From positions 1 through 64,000 of the forward strand of contig CASDYG010000005.1 in NCBI GenBank assembly GCA_949285555.1: 64,000 bases of DNA, written 5' to 3'. Made by a program: the position numbers and the translations under genes. A model generated the notes under the pieces. It saw only the letters and a list, made by a program, of their open reading frames with translations. It was not told the DNA's origin and ran no database searches. The DNA is from an uncultured Eubacteriales bacterium. GTDB taxonomy: Bacteria; Bacillota; Clostridia; Peptostreptococcales; Anaerovoracaceae. This document shows positions 34,917 through 44,147 of the stretch, piece after piece. Position 1 is the first letter of the stretch, and each line of letters starts with the position of its first letter.

Positions 34917-35440
34917 TTTATATACCTCACCTCTTCTCCATATAGGCTCGCTATTCTATCTTGCATTTCGCCACTAAGTATTGATTGTTTTCCTTTCTCC
35001 GTAAGAGTATGTACATAAAAGATACCATCTTCTGTAGCATGTAAACTCACAGCTCCCGGAATTAGAATTATTGAATTCATAAGAAGTGCCGTCGCCATTG
35101 GATTATCATAGCTACATTTAAATACAACAAGGTCTCTTTTTAGGCTTTTATTAGGACCAAGCACTGCCTTCGCTGTATGATAGGTACCTTTCACTATTTC
35201 TTCAAATAACCAAATTAGATATGAAAATAATCCTATGATATTAACATCAAGAATGAAAAACTTATCACCTTTGTGATTCAAAACCCTTGTAACTTCAATA
35301 GTTATAAAGCTAAATACAGCACAAAATCCAACGCCATAAATACTCCAGCTTATGGACAACTCAGAGCCTACTATAAGCCACAATACAAAAAGAGAACAAA
35401 AAAGTTTAAAAAAATTTTTGTGTCTGCTTCCTTTTTTCAT
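34910..35440 (-). CDS. mrpE: Mrp antiporter subunit E
   Basis: 176 aa. Two or three N-terminal helices precede the MnhE domain with SILIPGAVSLHAT-like SIILIPGAVSLHATEDG and the end VHTLTEKGKQS. It is the first gene of the operon, read from the promoter at 35497-35525. In MBH and Mrp complexes this subunit belongs to the sodium-translocating module. Confidence 0.92.
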   Translation of the reverse strand: MKKGSRHKNFFKLFCSLFVLWLIVGSELSISWSIYGVGFCAVFSFITIEVTRVLNHKGDKFFILDVNIIGLFSYLIWLFEEIVKGTYHTAKAVLGPNKSLKRDLVVFKCSYDNPMATALLMNSIILIPGAVSLHATEDGIFYVHTLTEKGKQSILSGEMQDRIASLYGEEVRYIKC

Positions 35441-35496
35441 AAAACTTCCTAAATCTGTTCTAAAATATTATAAATTATCTTTATTTCTTTTAATTA

Positions 35497-35525
35497 AGTA
35501 TACTTAAAAAAGTTAAAACGGTCAA
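35497..35525 (-). promoter_or_regulatory. Promoter of the Mrp-like operon
   Basis: On the minus strand TTGACC (35520-35525) and TATACT (35497-35502) are 17 nt apart, about 57 bases upstream of mrpE. It diverges from the lexA promoter; the two -35 boxes face away with 21 bp between them, so a regulator such as LexA bound there could affect both. Confidence 0.7.
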
Positions 35526-35546
35526 GAAAAAATGATAAACTTGTGT

Positions 35547-35574
35547 TTGACTTTTGTTCTTTTTATGATATAAT
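35547..35574 (+). promoter_or_regulatory. Promoter of lexA
   Basis: TTGACT (35547-35552), 16-nt spacer, TATAAT (35569-35574), followed 51 bases later by AGGAG and the lexA ATG. I could not find a clear CGAAC-GTTCG type SOS box here. Confidence 0.7.
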
Positions 35575-35636
35575 TAAGGAAATAAATTATAAAATAATTT
35601 GGAAGCCTTTTTGAAGTAGTAAATTTAGGAGATTAT

Positions 35637-36287
35637 ATGGCTAAAAAAGAAGAGATTAAGAGACGACGAAAAGAAGTTTTTCAGTTCATATGCAAATATC
35701 ATGAAAACAATAGCTATCCACCTACTGTGCGTGAAATAGCTGATTCATTGGGGATTAAGTCTACTTCAACAGTTTTTTCAGATATTGAAGCATTACAAAG
35801 TGAAGGACTTTTAGAAAAAGATGACTCAAAGCCTAGAGCAATTAGAGTCTCTTCGTCTAATAAGCAAGAGGAGCTTGAAGGTCTGCTCAAGCATGTGTAT
35901 CAGGAGGCCATAGAAGTCCCTATTGTAGGACGTGTTGCTGCCGGCCTTCCAATTACAGCCGAGGAACATATAGATGATTATTTTCTTCTTCCCTCTAGAT
36001 ATACTCCATCTGGAGAGTGCTACATGTTACGCGTTTCAGGGGATTCTATGATAAATGTTGGTATTGTAGACGGAGATCTTATATTAGTCGAAAAAACCTC
36101 TACTGCTCGAAATGGACAGATAGTCGTAGCTATGATAGATGGCTTTGAAAGTGAGGCCACAGTAAAAACCTTCTACGATGAAGGTGATCACATAAGACTT
36201 CAGCCTGAAAATGATTCCATGTCCCCTATCATCGTAAAGAATGTTACAATACTAGGCAGGGTGCGTGGAGTTTTTAGATATTTCTAA
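35637..36287 (+). CDS. lexA: SOS repressor LexA
   Basis: 216 aa. The N-terminal winged helix-turn-helix (TVREIADSLGIKSTSTVFSD) binds operators; the C-terminal S24 peptidase domain cleaves itself between Ala102 and Gly103 (GRVAAG) with Ser137 (SGDSM) and Lys177 (EATVK). All catalytic residues are intact. RecA-stimulated self-cleavage de-represses DNA repair genes. It has its own promoter and terminator. Confidence 0.97.
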   Translation: MAKKEEIKRRRKEVFQFICKYHENNSYPPTVREIADSLGIKSTSTVFSDIEALQSEGLLEKDDSKPRAIRVSSSNKQEELEGLLKHVYQEAIEVPIVGRVAAGLPITAEEHIDDYFLLPSRYTPSGECYMLRVSGDSMINVGIVDGDLILVEKTSTARNGQIVVAMIDGFESEATVKTFYDEGDHIRLQPENDSMSPIIVKNVTILGRVRGVFRYF

Positions 36288-36316
36288 TATTTATTTCTTA
36301 CAAATATAGCATGCAG

Positions 36317-36352
36317 AAAGTATAGTGGATTTATTCACTATACTTTTTATTT
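36317..36352 (+). terminator. Terminator of lexA
   Basis: Stem AAAGTATAGTG / CACTATACTTT with an 8-nt loop and following T-run. Confidence 0.85.
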
Positions 36353-36476
36353 TAAAGACTATATGGCATTATTAACGAAATCAGTGTATTCATTTTAAAA
36401 TTTTTACCTGTATAAAGTAGTAACTACTAAACCTTCTGAATCTTGCTATTAAGCAAAAGATATTTTGATATAAAGC

Positions 36477-36505
36477 TTGCTTATATTTAAAAAAAATGCT
36501 AAAAT
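36477..36505 (+). promoter_or_regulatory. Promoter of the CoA-transferase gene
   Basis: TTGCTT (36477-36482) and an extended -10 TGCTAAAAT (TAAAAT at 36500-36505) with 17-nt spacing. Confidence 0.55.
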
Positions 36506-36579
36506 CAACCCAAATAAGCTACGCATTTCAATGTCCACAAGCCACTTGTAGGACGGGTAAGTTGCTAAAAGGAGGCCAT

Positions 36580-37935
36580 ATGTATAAATTGGACCAGCTA
36601 AACGAAAAATATTCACAAAAGCTAGTAAGTGCAGATGAGGCAGTAAAACTAGTTAAGAATGGTGACCGACTCCATTTCGGTCTTGGGCTTGGTGTATCGC
36701 ACGCCTTTGATAAGGCACTTGCTAAAATAGCACCTGAGTTAAAAGGATTAAAAATAATTGATACCGTTCCTATACGAAAAGGTATGTATGAAACCATACT
36801 TGCTACAGATTCAGCTGAGCACTCGGTAATCTTCTCTGCTCATTTCAGCGGTGCAGAAAGAAAGCTTGCCGGAGAAAATCGTTGCTTTTATATCCCGATG
36901 AATTTCAACGAGTTACCAAGCTACTGGCCAAATAATGACTGTGGTGTGGATATTGCTGTCATGCAGGTCTGTCCTATGGATGAATTTGGATATTTCAATC
37001 TTGGTCCTCAGGTATCAGATATATGGGGAGTAGTGGCAGGTGCAAAAAAAATAATCCTTGAAGTAAACAATAAGATGCCGAAAAGTCATGGTATTCAAAA
37101 TTCCATACATCTATCTGACATAGACTTCGTTATCGAAGGAGATAATCCCGATCTTGTTGCAATACCTTCTGGAGAGCCTAGCGAAATAGATAGGAAAATT
37201 GCCACATTTGTAGTTGAGAAAGTCAGAAATAACAGTACGCTTCAGCTTGGAATAGGTGCTCTTCCTTCCACAATTGGATCACTTTTGGCACAATCTGATG
37301 TCCACGACCTTAGCTGTCATACAGAAATGCTTGTAGATGGTTATTTAGAGCTATTTAAGTCTGGTAAGCTCACTAGTAATAAGACAGTCAACAAAGGTAA
37401 AATCGTATATGCCTTTGCCGGCGGAAGTCAGGAGCTGTATAATTTCATAGATGATAACTCCCTGTGCTATGTTGCTCCCGTGAGCTATGTCAATAATTAT
37501 CATACAATTGCAAGTATGGATAATTTTGTTTCTGTTAATAGCTGTATTTGTGTAGACCTTTATGGTCAAGTATGTTCTGAGGCCGTTAAACATCGACATA
37601 TCAGCGGTACTGGTGGGCAGCTAGACTTTGTTATTGGAGCATACCATTCTAAGGGTGGACAAAGCTTTATATGTATGCCGTCTACTCGTACTTTAAAAGA
37701 CGGTACAAAGGAATCCCTGATTTTAGGGGGAATGCCCGAGGGTAATATAATCACAACACCTAGAAGTGCCACAGGAAATATTGTTACAGAATATGGTGCA
37801 GTAAATTTGAAAGGAAAATCCACATGGGAAAGAGCCGAGCTTCTGATAAGCATCGCCCATCCAGATTTTCAGGATGAACTAATCAAAAAAGCAGAGAAAA
37901 TGAATATATGGTGTAATACTAGCAAAAAACTTTAA
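36580..37935 (+). CDS. Acyl-CoA:acetate CoA-transferase (butyryl-CoA / 4-hydroxybutyrate CoA-transferase type)
   Basis: 451 aa. N-terminus ([20 protein letters not shown]) and the two CoA-transferase domains match the But/Cat2/AbfT family. [12 protein letters not shown] and [13 protein letters not shown] carry the likely catalytic Glu; [18 protein letters not shown] is the CoA-binding glycine loop of the family. It transfers CoA from an acyl-CoA to acetate in fermentation, a terminal step of butyrate formation if the substrate is butyryl-CoA. The ATG at 36580 follows GGAGGCC; an in-frame ATG at 36496 lacks a site. Substrate is inferred, supported by ptb and the dehydrogenase in this window. 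Confidence 0.88.
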   Translation: MYKLDQLNEKYSQKLVSADEAVKLVKNGDRLHFGLGLGVSHAFDKALAKIAPELKGLKIIDTVPIRKGMYETILATDSAEHSVIFSAHFSGAERKLAGENRCFYIPMNFNELPSYWPNNDCGVDIAVMQVCPMDEFGYFNLGPQVSDIWGVVAGAKKIILEVNNKMPKSHGIQNSIHLSDIDFVIEGDNPDLVAIPSGEPSEIDRKIATFVVEKVRNNSTLQLGIGALPSTIGSLLAQSDVHDLSCHTEMLVDGYLELFKSGKLTSNKTVNKGKIVYAFAGGSQELYNFIDDNSLCYVAPVSYVNNYHTIASMDNFVSVNSCICVDLYGQVCSEAVKHRHISGTGGQLDFVIGAYHSKGGQSFICMPSTRTLKDGTKESLILGGMPEGNIITTPRSATGNIVTEYGAVNLKGKSTWERAELLISIAHPDFQDELIKKAEKMNIWCNTSKKL

Positions 37936-38030
37936 TTAATCTAATCTAAAGTTTTTAATGTAAGGATATCCTCACATAAAAACACAACTAGTAATATACA
38001 CTAGATAAATGTATATATGATAAAATCTTT

Positions 38031-38064
38031 AAAAAAGTCTACTATATATAGTGGACTTTTTATT
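38031..38064 (+). terminator. Terminator of the CoA-transferase gene
   Basis: Hairpin AAAAGTCTACTATAT / ATATAGTGGACTTTT with T-run. Confidence 0.8.
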
Positions 38065-38111
38065 TTGGCTGTGATACAATAATAGTCGCTGATTAAAATA
38101 AGGAGGATACA

Positions 38112-38390
38112 ATGATACAGGTAACAGGTAATGCCCCTGAAAGGGAGCAAAAAAGATATATTAGTTATCTTGAAAACAAGTATAATAGAAAACTTGAATC
38201 TCTAGATATACAGGTTGATGGAGAATATGTAGACCTCAACTACAGATTTGCACCTGTACCATTTGAACGCATAAGAAGAATTACTGGATATTTAGTAGGC
38301 ACCATGGACAACTGGAACGATGCCAAGTCTATGGAAGAAAATGACCGTGTTAAACATTCATTAGCTTCCTCACAAAAGGAAATTTTATAG
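38112..38390 (+). CDS. Stand-alone NrdD glycyl-radical-domain-like protein
   Basis: 92 aa. The C-terminal part RRITGYLVGTMDNWNDAK and DRVKH matches the C-terminal end of anaerobic ribonucleotide reductase NrdD, including the glycine position of the radical (Gly59, aligned with the RVCGYL motif). The first half is not from the NrdD catalytic core. Similar short proteins are annotated as NrdD in Clostridia; this one could be a spare radical-bearing domain, as YfiD/GrcA is for pyruvate formate-lyase, or a regulator. GGAGG precedes the ATG; monocistronic with terminator. Confidence 0.7.
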   Translation: MIQVTGNAPEREQKRYISYLENKYNRKLESLDIQVDGEYVDLNYRFAPVPFERIRRITGYLVGTMDNWNDAKSMEENDRVKHSLASSQKEIL

Positions 38391-38399
38391 GATAATAGT

Positions 38400-38424
38400 A
38401 CCCTGATGTAGTCAGGGTTTTTTT
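38400..38424 (+). terminator. Terminator of the NrdD-like gene
   Basis: Stem ACCCTGA / TCAGGGT, 5-nt loop, seven T. Confidence 0.85.
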
Positions 38425-38483
38425 ATGTTCAAATGGATATTTCCATGATATAATTATATTGATAATCAGCTAAGGAGAATAAT

Positions 38484-39920
38484 ATGAATATAAATAGCTG
38501 TTACACATCTCCCCTCTCCCAGCGATATGCAGGAAAGGAGATGCAATATCTGTTTTCGCCGCAGAAAAAGTTCACTACATGGCGAAGGCTCTGGGTGGCA
38601 CTTGCTGAGGCCGAGGCCGAGCTTGGTCTAAATATTACCGATGTTCAGCTTGATGAAATGAGAGAAAATATAGAAAATATTGATTTCGAAGAGGCCAAAC
38701 GTCAAGAAAAAATATTTCGTCATGATGTAATGGCTCATGTGCATACATACGGTAAATGTTGTCCTTCTGCAAAGGGTATCATTCATCTTGGTGCTACATC
38801 ATGCTATGTTGGTGATAATACGGATCTGATTATAATGCGAGAAGCTTTGGAGCTTGTCCTTTCCAAGCTTGTTCATACCATGGAAAATCTGAAGAGACTT
38901 TCTCTTCAGTATAAGGATTTACCTATGCTTGCTTATACGCATTTTCAGCCTGCTCAGCCTACAACATTAGGAAAAAGATGCTGCTTATGGCTACATGATC
39001 TACTATTAGATTTTGAGCAACTATCCTACATTATTAATAGCATGAAACTTTTAGGCTCTAAAGGAACTACTGGCTCGCAGGCAAGCTTCTTAGAGCTCTT
39101 TGAAGGGGACCATGAAAAATGTAAAGAATTAGATAAGCTTATTGCAAAAAAGATGGGTTTTAATGAAGTTTATCCTGTATCAGGACAGACCTATTCCAGA
39201 AAAATAGATTATCAAATACTATCCCTTCTTTCTTCTATTGCTCAGTCTGCACATAAATTTTCTAACGATATGAGGCTTTTGCAGCATCTAAAGGAAGTGG
39301 AAGAACCCTTTGAAGCAAATCAAATAGGCTCTTCTGCTATGGCATACAAACGTAATCCTATGAGATGTGAGAGAATGGCGGCACTTGCTAACTATGTAAT
39401 TGCAGATAGTATAAATCCAGCTATAACTCATGCTACACAATGGTTTGAAAGAACACTTGATGATTCAGCAAACAAGCGTATTTCTGTAAGTGAAGCATTT
39501 TTAGCCATTGATGGTATACTAAACCTATACATAAATGTAACTCAGGAACTTGTGGTATATCCAAAGGTAATAGAGGCTCATCTCATGGCAGAGCTACCAT
39601 TTATGGCGACTGAAAATATATTAATGAAAGCAGTAAAAAAAGGTGGCGATAGGCAGCTTTTACACGAGAGAATCAGGCTACACTCCATGGAAGCCGCCAG
39701 AATAGTAAAAGAAGAAGGAAAGCCAAATGATCTATTGGAGCGTATTGCCTGTGACAAGGCATTTATGCTTCCTGCCGATGAGCTCGAAATGCTCCTTGAT
39801 CCTAATCTTTACACTGGTAGAAGTAAATGGCAGGTCGAAGAATTTATAGAAGAGCATATAAATCCGGTTCTAAAGGAGCATGCTCAATTTATCGAGCATG
39901 AAATTAGTATAGAGGTATAA
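38484..39920 (+). CDS. purB: Adenylosuccinate lyase
   Basis: 478 aa. Cleaves SAICAR and adenylosuccinate in purine synthesis. The fumarase/aspartase superfamily signature GSSAMAYKRNPMRCER and the substrate motifs HDVMAHVHTYG and LGATSCYVGDNTDL are present. The enzyme belongs to the long (about 475-aa) PurB branch. It is followed 15 bp later by purA, so the two enzymes of AMP formation are co-transcribed. Confidence 0.97.
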   Translation: MNINSCYTSPLSQRYAGKEMQYLFSPQKKFTTWRRLWVALAEAEAELGLNITDVQLDEMRENIENIDFEEAKRQEKIFRHDVMAHVHTYGKCCPSAKGIIHLGATSCYVGDNTDLIIMREALELVLSKLVHTMENLKRLSLQYKDLPMLAYTHFQPAQPTTLGKRCCLWLHDLLLDFEQLSYIINSMKLLGSKGTTGSQASFLELFEGDHEKCKELDKLIAKKMGFNEVYPVSGQTYSRKIDYQILSLLSSIAQSAHKFSNDMRLLQHLKEVEEPFEANQIGSSAMAYKRNPMRCERMAALANYVIADSINPAITHATQWFERTLDDSANKRISVSEAFLAIDGILNLYINVTQELVVYPKVIEAHLMAELPFMATENILMKAVKKGGDRQLLHERIRLHSMEAARIVKEEGKPNDLLERIACDKAFMLPADELEMLLDPNLYTGRSKWQVEEFIEEHINPVLKEHAQFIEHEISIEV

Positions 39921-39935
39921 AGAAGGAAGGTTAAT

Positions 39936-41225
39936 ATGGTAAAGGCAATTGTTGGCGGAAACTGGGGCGATGAAGGAAAGGGTAAAATTACAGATTTGCT
40001 GGCAAAGGATGCCAGCTATGTAGTGAGATTTCAAGGTGGTAGCAACGCTGGACATACCATAGTAAATGACTATGGCAAATTTGCCCTGCATATGCTCCCT
40101 TCAGGTGTATTTCATAAGCATTGCACATGTTGCATTGGAAACGGAGTAGTCCTTAATGTAAATCAGCTGATTAAGGAATTAAAGCAGCTTGAAGATGCAG
40201 GTGTACCTCTTCCAAACCTTAAAATTTCATATAAGGCACATCTTGTAATGAGCTATCATATTCTCTTTGATACTTATGAGGAAGAAAGGCGTGGAAAGAA
40301 TTCCTTTGGTTCGACTAAATCTGGTATTGCACCTTGCTACAGTGATAAATATAGCAAGATTGGATTTCAGGTTGGCGAATTATATATGGAAGAATCTATG
40401 ATAAGAGATCGTGTGAAAAATATTTGTGACCTTAAGAATCCATTACTCAAGCACCTATATCATAAAGATATACTAAATGAAGACGATATAATGAATGAAC
40501 TCATTTTCTATAGAGAGCAGCTTCGACCTTTTGTAGATTCAGTTGAGCAAATATTAAATCGAGCTATCTCGGAAGGAAAAAATATTCTGCTTGAAGGTCA
40601 GCTTGGTGCACTAAAGGATACAGACCATGGTATATATCCAATGGTTACAAGCTCATCTACCTTGGCAGGCTATGGCTGTGTAGGTGCTGGTATTTCCCCT
40701 AAGGCAATAGATGAAATTATTACCGTTGTAAAGGCTTATTCATCAGCCGTTGGTGCTGGTCCATTCGTAAGTGAGCTTTTTGGAGATGAAGCAGAGGAAC
40801 TGCGTAGGCGTGGTGGTGATGGCGGTGAGTACGGAGCTACCACGGGCAGACCTAGAAGAGTTGGTTTTTTTGATGCACTCGCCAGCAGATATGGTTGCCT
40901 AATGCAGGGTGCAACGCAGGTAGCACTTACAGTGCTTGATCCATTAGGATATCTCGATACCATACCCGTTTGCACTGCATATGAAGTAGATGGAAAGCTG
41001 TACAAGGAGTTTCCTCCAAGTCACCTTCTTAACAGGGCAAAGCCAGTGTATACAAAGCTAAAAGGCTGGAAAACTGATATCACCCATGCGACAGATATTT
41101 CTCAGCTGCCACAGGAGTGTATTGATTACATTGATTTCATCGAAAAGGAAATAGGTGTGCCAATTACCATGGTTTCCAATGGTCCAAAGCGAAGCCAGCT
41201 GATATTAAGAAAGCCAAAGATATAA
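39936..41225 (+). CDS. purA: Adenylosuccinate synthetase
   Basis: 429 aa. Joins IMP and aspartate using GTP. Motifs: GGNWGDEGKGKITD with the catalytic Asp, GGSNAGHTI, and GEYGATTGRPRRVGFFDA. It sits between purB and alr in one operon. Normal length; no oddities. Confidence 0.98.
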   Translation: MVKAIVGGNWGDEGKGKITDLLAKDASYVVRFQGGSNAGHTIVNDYGKFALHMLPSGVFHKHCTCCIGNGVVLNVNQLIKELKQLEDAGVPLPNLKISYKAHLVMSYHILFDTYEEERRGKNSFGSTKSGIAPCYSDKYSKIGFQVGELYMEESMIRDRVKNICDLKNPLLKHLYHKDILNEDDIMNELIFYREQLRPFVDSVEQILNRAISEGKNILLEGQLGALKDTDHGIYPMVTSSSTLAGYGCVGAGISPKAIDEIITVVKAYSSAVGAGPFVSELFGDEAEELRRRGGDGGEYGATTGRPRRVGFFDALASRYGCLMQGATQVALTVLDPLGYLDTIPVCTAYEVDGKLYKEFPPSHLLNRAKPVYTKLKGWKTDITHATDISQLPQECIDYIDFIEKEIGVPITMVSNGPKRSQLILRKPKI

Positions 41226-41242
41226 AAATTACAGGAGGTATT

Positions 41243-42382
41243 ATGTATAAGGATGCAATCAGACCCGCATGGGTGGAAATTAGCCTGTCCAATCTTGACC
41301 ATAACATTAAGGCAATCAAAAAGAAGATTGGTGCAGGAAAAGAAATCATAGGCGTTATAAAAGCAGATGCTTATGGTCATGGAGCCGTAATGTGCTCAAA
41401 GGTGCTACGATCAAACGGTGTTAAAACTTTTGCTGTTGCTACTTTGCAGGAAGCTATCGTACTTAGACAATCAGGTGCAGATGAGAAAATTATTATTCTT
41501 GGCCTTACACCAGATATGTATGCAGAAGCTTTAATAGATTATGATCTTACTCCCGTAATATGTGATATTGAGAATGCAAAAGCGATAGATCAGGCCGCTA
41601 AAGAGCATGATACAATTGTGGATGCCCTATTAGTTGTAGATACGGGCATGGGCAGGATCGGTTACACAATCTATGAAATTGAAAAAGCTATTTCAGATTT
41701 GCAAGAGATGGATACGCTTGAGCATGTTAATATATACGGAATTTTCTCTCACATGGCTACTGCTGATGCCCTAGACAAATCATTTGCTAAGAAGCAGGAA
41801 GAGGCATTCCAACGCTTCTATGATAAATTTCAAGAGGCTGGTTACGACTTTGAATTTAAAACTCTTGCTAACAGTGCTTCTATCATGGAGCTGCCTTCTA
41901 TTCACTATGACGCAGTAAGACCTGGTATAATTTTATATGGTTGCTATCCGTCAGACGAAGTGGATAAGAATCAAATTGATTTGAAGCCGGTAATGTCTGT
42001 TAAAGCAAATATTGTACATTTGAAGGAAGTTCCTGAAGGATTTTCTGTAGGCTATGGAAGAAAATTCATCGCTACTAGACCTTCAAAAATTGCCACTATC
42101 GCTCTTGGATACGCGGACGGATATCCTCGCCCATTTTCCGAAAATGCACAGGTACTTGTAGGAGGAAAGCTGTGCCCTATTGCTGGAAATATATGCATGG
42201 ATCAATGCATGATAGATGTTACAGATGTCGAAGATGTCAAGGCAGGTGATGAGGTAGTAATAATGGGAACACAAGGTGATTACACCATCTTAGCCGATCA
42301 TATTGCGAAGGCTACCGGCACTATCAACTACGAAATCTGCTGTGCCTTTGGTCAGCGTCTTCCAAAGGTATATGTAAAATAA
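41243..42382 (+). CDS. alr: Alanine racemase
   Basis: 379 aa. Makes D-alanine for peptidoglycan. The pyridoxal-phosphate Lys lies in VIKADAYGHGAV; the second catalytic base (Tyr) lies in the SVGYGRKF region, with GYADGYPRPF and NICMDQCMIDVTD downstream. It follows purA after 17 bp with a GGAGG site and is the last gene before a strong hairpin. Confidence 0.96.
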   Translation: MYKDAIRPAWVEISLSNLDHNIKAIKKKIGAGKEIIGVIKADAYGHGAVMCSKVLRSNGVKTFAVATLQEAIVLRQSGADEKIIILGLTPDMYAEALIDYDLTPVICDIENAKAIDQAAKEHDTIVDALLVVDTGMGRIGYTIYEIEKAISDLQEMDTLEHVNIYGIFSHMATADALDKSFAKKQEEAFQRFYDKFQEAGYDFEFKTLANSASIMELPSIHYDAVRPGIILYGCYPSDEVDKNQIDLKPVMSVKANIVHLKEVPEGFSVGYGRKFIATRPSKIATIALGYADGYPRPFSENAQVLVGGKLCPIAGNICMDQCMIDVTDVEDVKAGDEVVIMGTQGDYTILADHIAKATGTINYEICCAFGQRLPKVYVK

Positions 42383-42444
42383 GAACATACAACTCTTATA
42401 TGCTAAAGGCTTTTAAACACTTTGTAGCTTATTAAATTGCAAAG

Positions 42445-42479
42445 CCCCCAAAGCTAGACCTAAGATCTAACTTTGGGGG
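42445..42479 (+). terminator. Terminator between the convergent alr and DUF2284 genes
   Basis: Arms CCCCCAAAGCTAGACCT and AGATCTAACTTTGGGGG form a long stem; little T-run on the plus strand. Probably works in both directions. Confidence 0.75.
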
Positions 42480-42507
42480 TCTCTTAAAATACAAATCCAT
42501 ACTATTT

Positions 42508-43050
42508 TTAAAAATAACTATTGCGCTTTATTAGCAATCCACCTACCAGCACCAAATATTCTGGCATTTCTCCATCCCTTCCCCATTTCAGAGGTGTATT
42601 TAGAAGTTTCTCACTAGTCTTTACAACATCTCCTCCTAGAGATTCAATGGAATATCTCATCCTCTCAGGGTATTTACACTCTTCACCATCTGGTCTAGTG
42701 CATCCACCTTCATCCCGACATAGATTACAACTTCCCGCATGTAATCCAACAGCACCTGGATACTCCATCTCAAGCTCATAAATATAGCTTGCCATAATAT
42801 CCTTGGCTTCTTCAAGCTTAGCAAGCCAACTATCCTTTTCATTATCATCTAAGTAAATTTTATATCCTATTATTTTTAATGTATCAAAATGAGCCCAATA
42901 TTCTAGCGGATTAAATGTATATGGTGGACAAGACCACTTTTGTTCATACCCGTCGCAGTTCTTACAAGCAGGTAAAAATTTCTCTACATCAACATATTCA
43001 TTTATAAACTCTAAAACATCGACATTTGCCACAAGCTTTTCAATTTTCAT
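42508..43050 (-). CDS. DUF2284 metal-binding protein
   Basis: 180 aa with cysteine motifs CKNCDGYEQKWSCPPY near the N-terminus and SCNLCRDEGGC, then EECKYPERMRYSIESLG. This is the DUF2284 pattern, predicted to bind a metal or Fe-S cluster; function unknown, often found near corrinoid or methyl-transfer genes, none of which occur here. ATG at 43050 is chosen after GAGGT; the frame is open from a TTG 12 nt upstream. Confidence 0.88.
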   Translation of the reverse strand: MKIEKLVANVDVLEFINEYVDVEKFLPACKNCDGYEQKWSCPPYTFNPLEYWAHFDTLKIIGYKIYLDDNEKDSWLAKLEEAKDIMASYIYELEMEYPGAVGLHAGSCNLCRDEGGCTRPDGEECKYPERMRYSIESLGGDVVKTSEKLLNTPLKWGRDGEMPEYLVLVGGLLIKRNSYF

Positions 43051-43325
43051 TACATACCTCAAAATATATTACTAAGATGATTCTAGCATAAATTTGCTAT
43101 TCATCCAATATTATACAGTTTTATTTCCGATTGTGAAATTATAGAGATTACTAGATGATCTAAAAATGAAGTTTGTGAAAATTATTATTTTTAAATTTCT
43201 AATTCATCAGTTAGTTACATATCTAAATTGTTGACGACTTACCTATCTTTTATTACTATTCAATTGCTATTTTTATATAAATAAACTACTAAAATCTCCC
43301 TATATATTGGGAATTATTTTATAAT

Positions 43326-43497
43326 TCATAAACCTAACTCTTTCCAAACTTCCTCAGCTGGATACATTGTTGGGTCTTCTTTAAACGCTTTCATTGCTTC
43401 TTCATAAACCTTGAGGTCGTACTCGTTTTCAATATGTTCTATAACACATTTCCTAATTAGTTCAGATATAGTGATGCATTCGCGCTTAGCATAGTTT
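43326..43497 (-). pseudogene. 5'-truncated antitoxin gene (DUF6290/RelB-like)
   Basis: The minus frame reads YAKRECITISELIRKC, then IEHIENEYDLKVYEEAM and a C-terminal PTMYPAEEVWKELGL before TGA. This is the end of a ribbon-helix-helix antitoxin; the usual N-terminal about 20 residues with the start are missing because other DNA begins at about 43497. No toxin gene is adjacent. Confidence 0.65.
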
Positions 43498-43779
43498 TAA
43501 AAAGCAATACCAAAAAGACCTACAGACAATTGACCGTTTAGAGAAGCAAGTAATCGACTTGATTGTTAACAATTCACAGCTGACAGCCCTTTATAAATCA
43601 AAAAAAATCAAAAAGAATGGCTACAGCAGCTACTTGCTAAGCGTGATGAAGAGATATTAGATTTGCGTGGCAGGGTAAGCGAGTTAAACGGCAAGGCTAC
43701 CCAGCTAGAGGAGCAGCTGGAGCTGATGGAGCAAGAGAAGAGTAAAGATAATGGATTTTTTTCAAAGCTAAAAAAATAA
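43493..43779 (+). pseudogene. 3' fragment of a coiled-coil replication/partition-type gene, frameshifted
   Basis: The plus frame from about 43493 reads FKKQYQKDLQTIDRLEKQV, then NNSQLTALYK, and switches frame in the A-rich tract at 43599-43614 to continue EWLQQLLAKRDEEILDLRG and end KDNGFFSKLKK before TAA at 43777. The heptad pattern and the GFFSKLKK ending resemble the C-termini of plasmid/phage coiled-coil proteins (DUF536-like). The 5' part is missing. Confidence 0.6.
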
Positions 43780-43809
43780 AAGCAACCTCTGGTTATAAGA
43801 GGTTGCTTT
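43779..43809. terminator. Hairpin after the coiled-coil fragment
   Basis: AAAGCAACCTCT / AGAGGTTGCTTT, 7-nt loop, A/T tracts on both sides; serves the convergent 43821 gene as well. Confidence 0.75.
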
Positions 43810-43820
43810 ATCTTTACATA

Positions 43821-44147
43821 TTAAACAAAACTATCAATATACGACAAAACAGGGAATAGAACAGCAACAGTTTGTACAGATAATATCATTCTAAATCTAA
43901 CTATCAATATTTTATCCTTTGATATTTTTTTTAAACGATAATATCTAACAATCTCACATATGTACCACAATAAATCTATAGCAAGAGGTACTAAAAATAT
44001 AAGATATATACCTCTATATTCATAATAATCATAGGATATATAAATCAATCCAATTACTATGATTATAAATTGCACTAAAAGATTTACAGTAGCCCATCTT
44101 TTGAAATTCTTCATGATCATTTTACTTTCATTCCTGATAGCTTCCAT
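43821..44147 (-). CDS. Small membrane protein, unknown function
   Basis: 108 aa with four probable helices (VNLLVQFIIIVIGLIYISY; IYLIFLVPLAIDLLWYICEIV; FRMILSVQTVAVLFPVLSYI). Basic between helices 2 and 3 (RYYRLKKISKDK). Start ATG 44147 is chosen for GGAG 6 nt before it; a TTG at 44159 is in frame. It lies within the scar region between the DUF2284 gene and tRNA-Arg, so it may have come with the mobile DNA. Family not recognised. Confidence 0.55.
   Translation of the reverse strand: MEAIRNESKMIMKNFKRWATVNLLVQFIIIVIGLIYISYDYYEYRGIYLIFLVPLAIDLLWYICEIVRYYRLKKISKDKILIVRFRMILSVQTVAVLFPVLSYIDSFV

Noticed and set aside
36496..36579. Longer N-terminus of the CoA-transferase
   Set aside because: The upstream ATG overlaps the promoter -10 region and has no ribosome site; the ATG at 36580 follows GGAGG and matches the family start.
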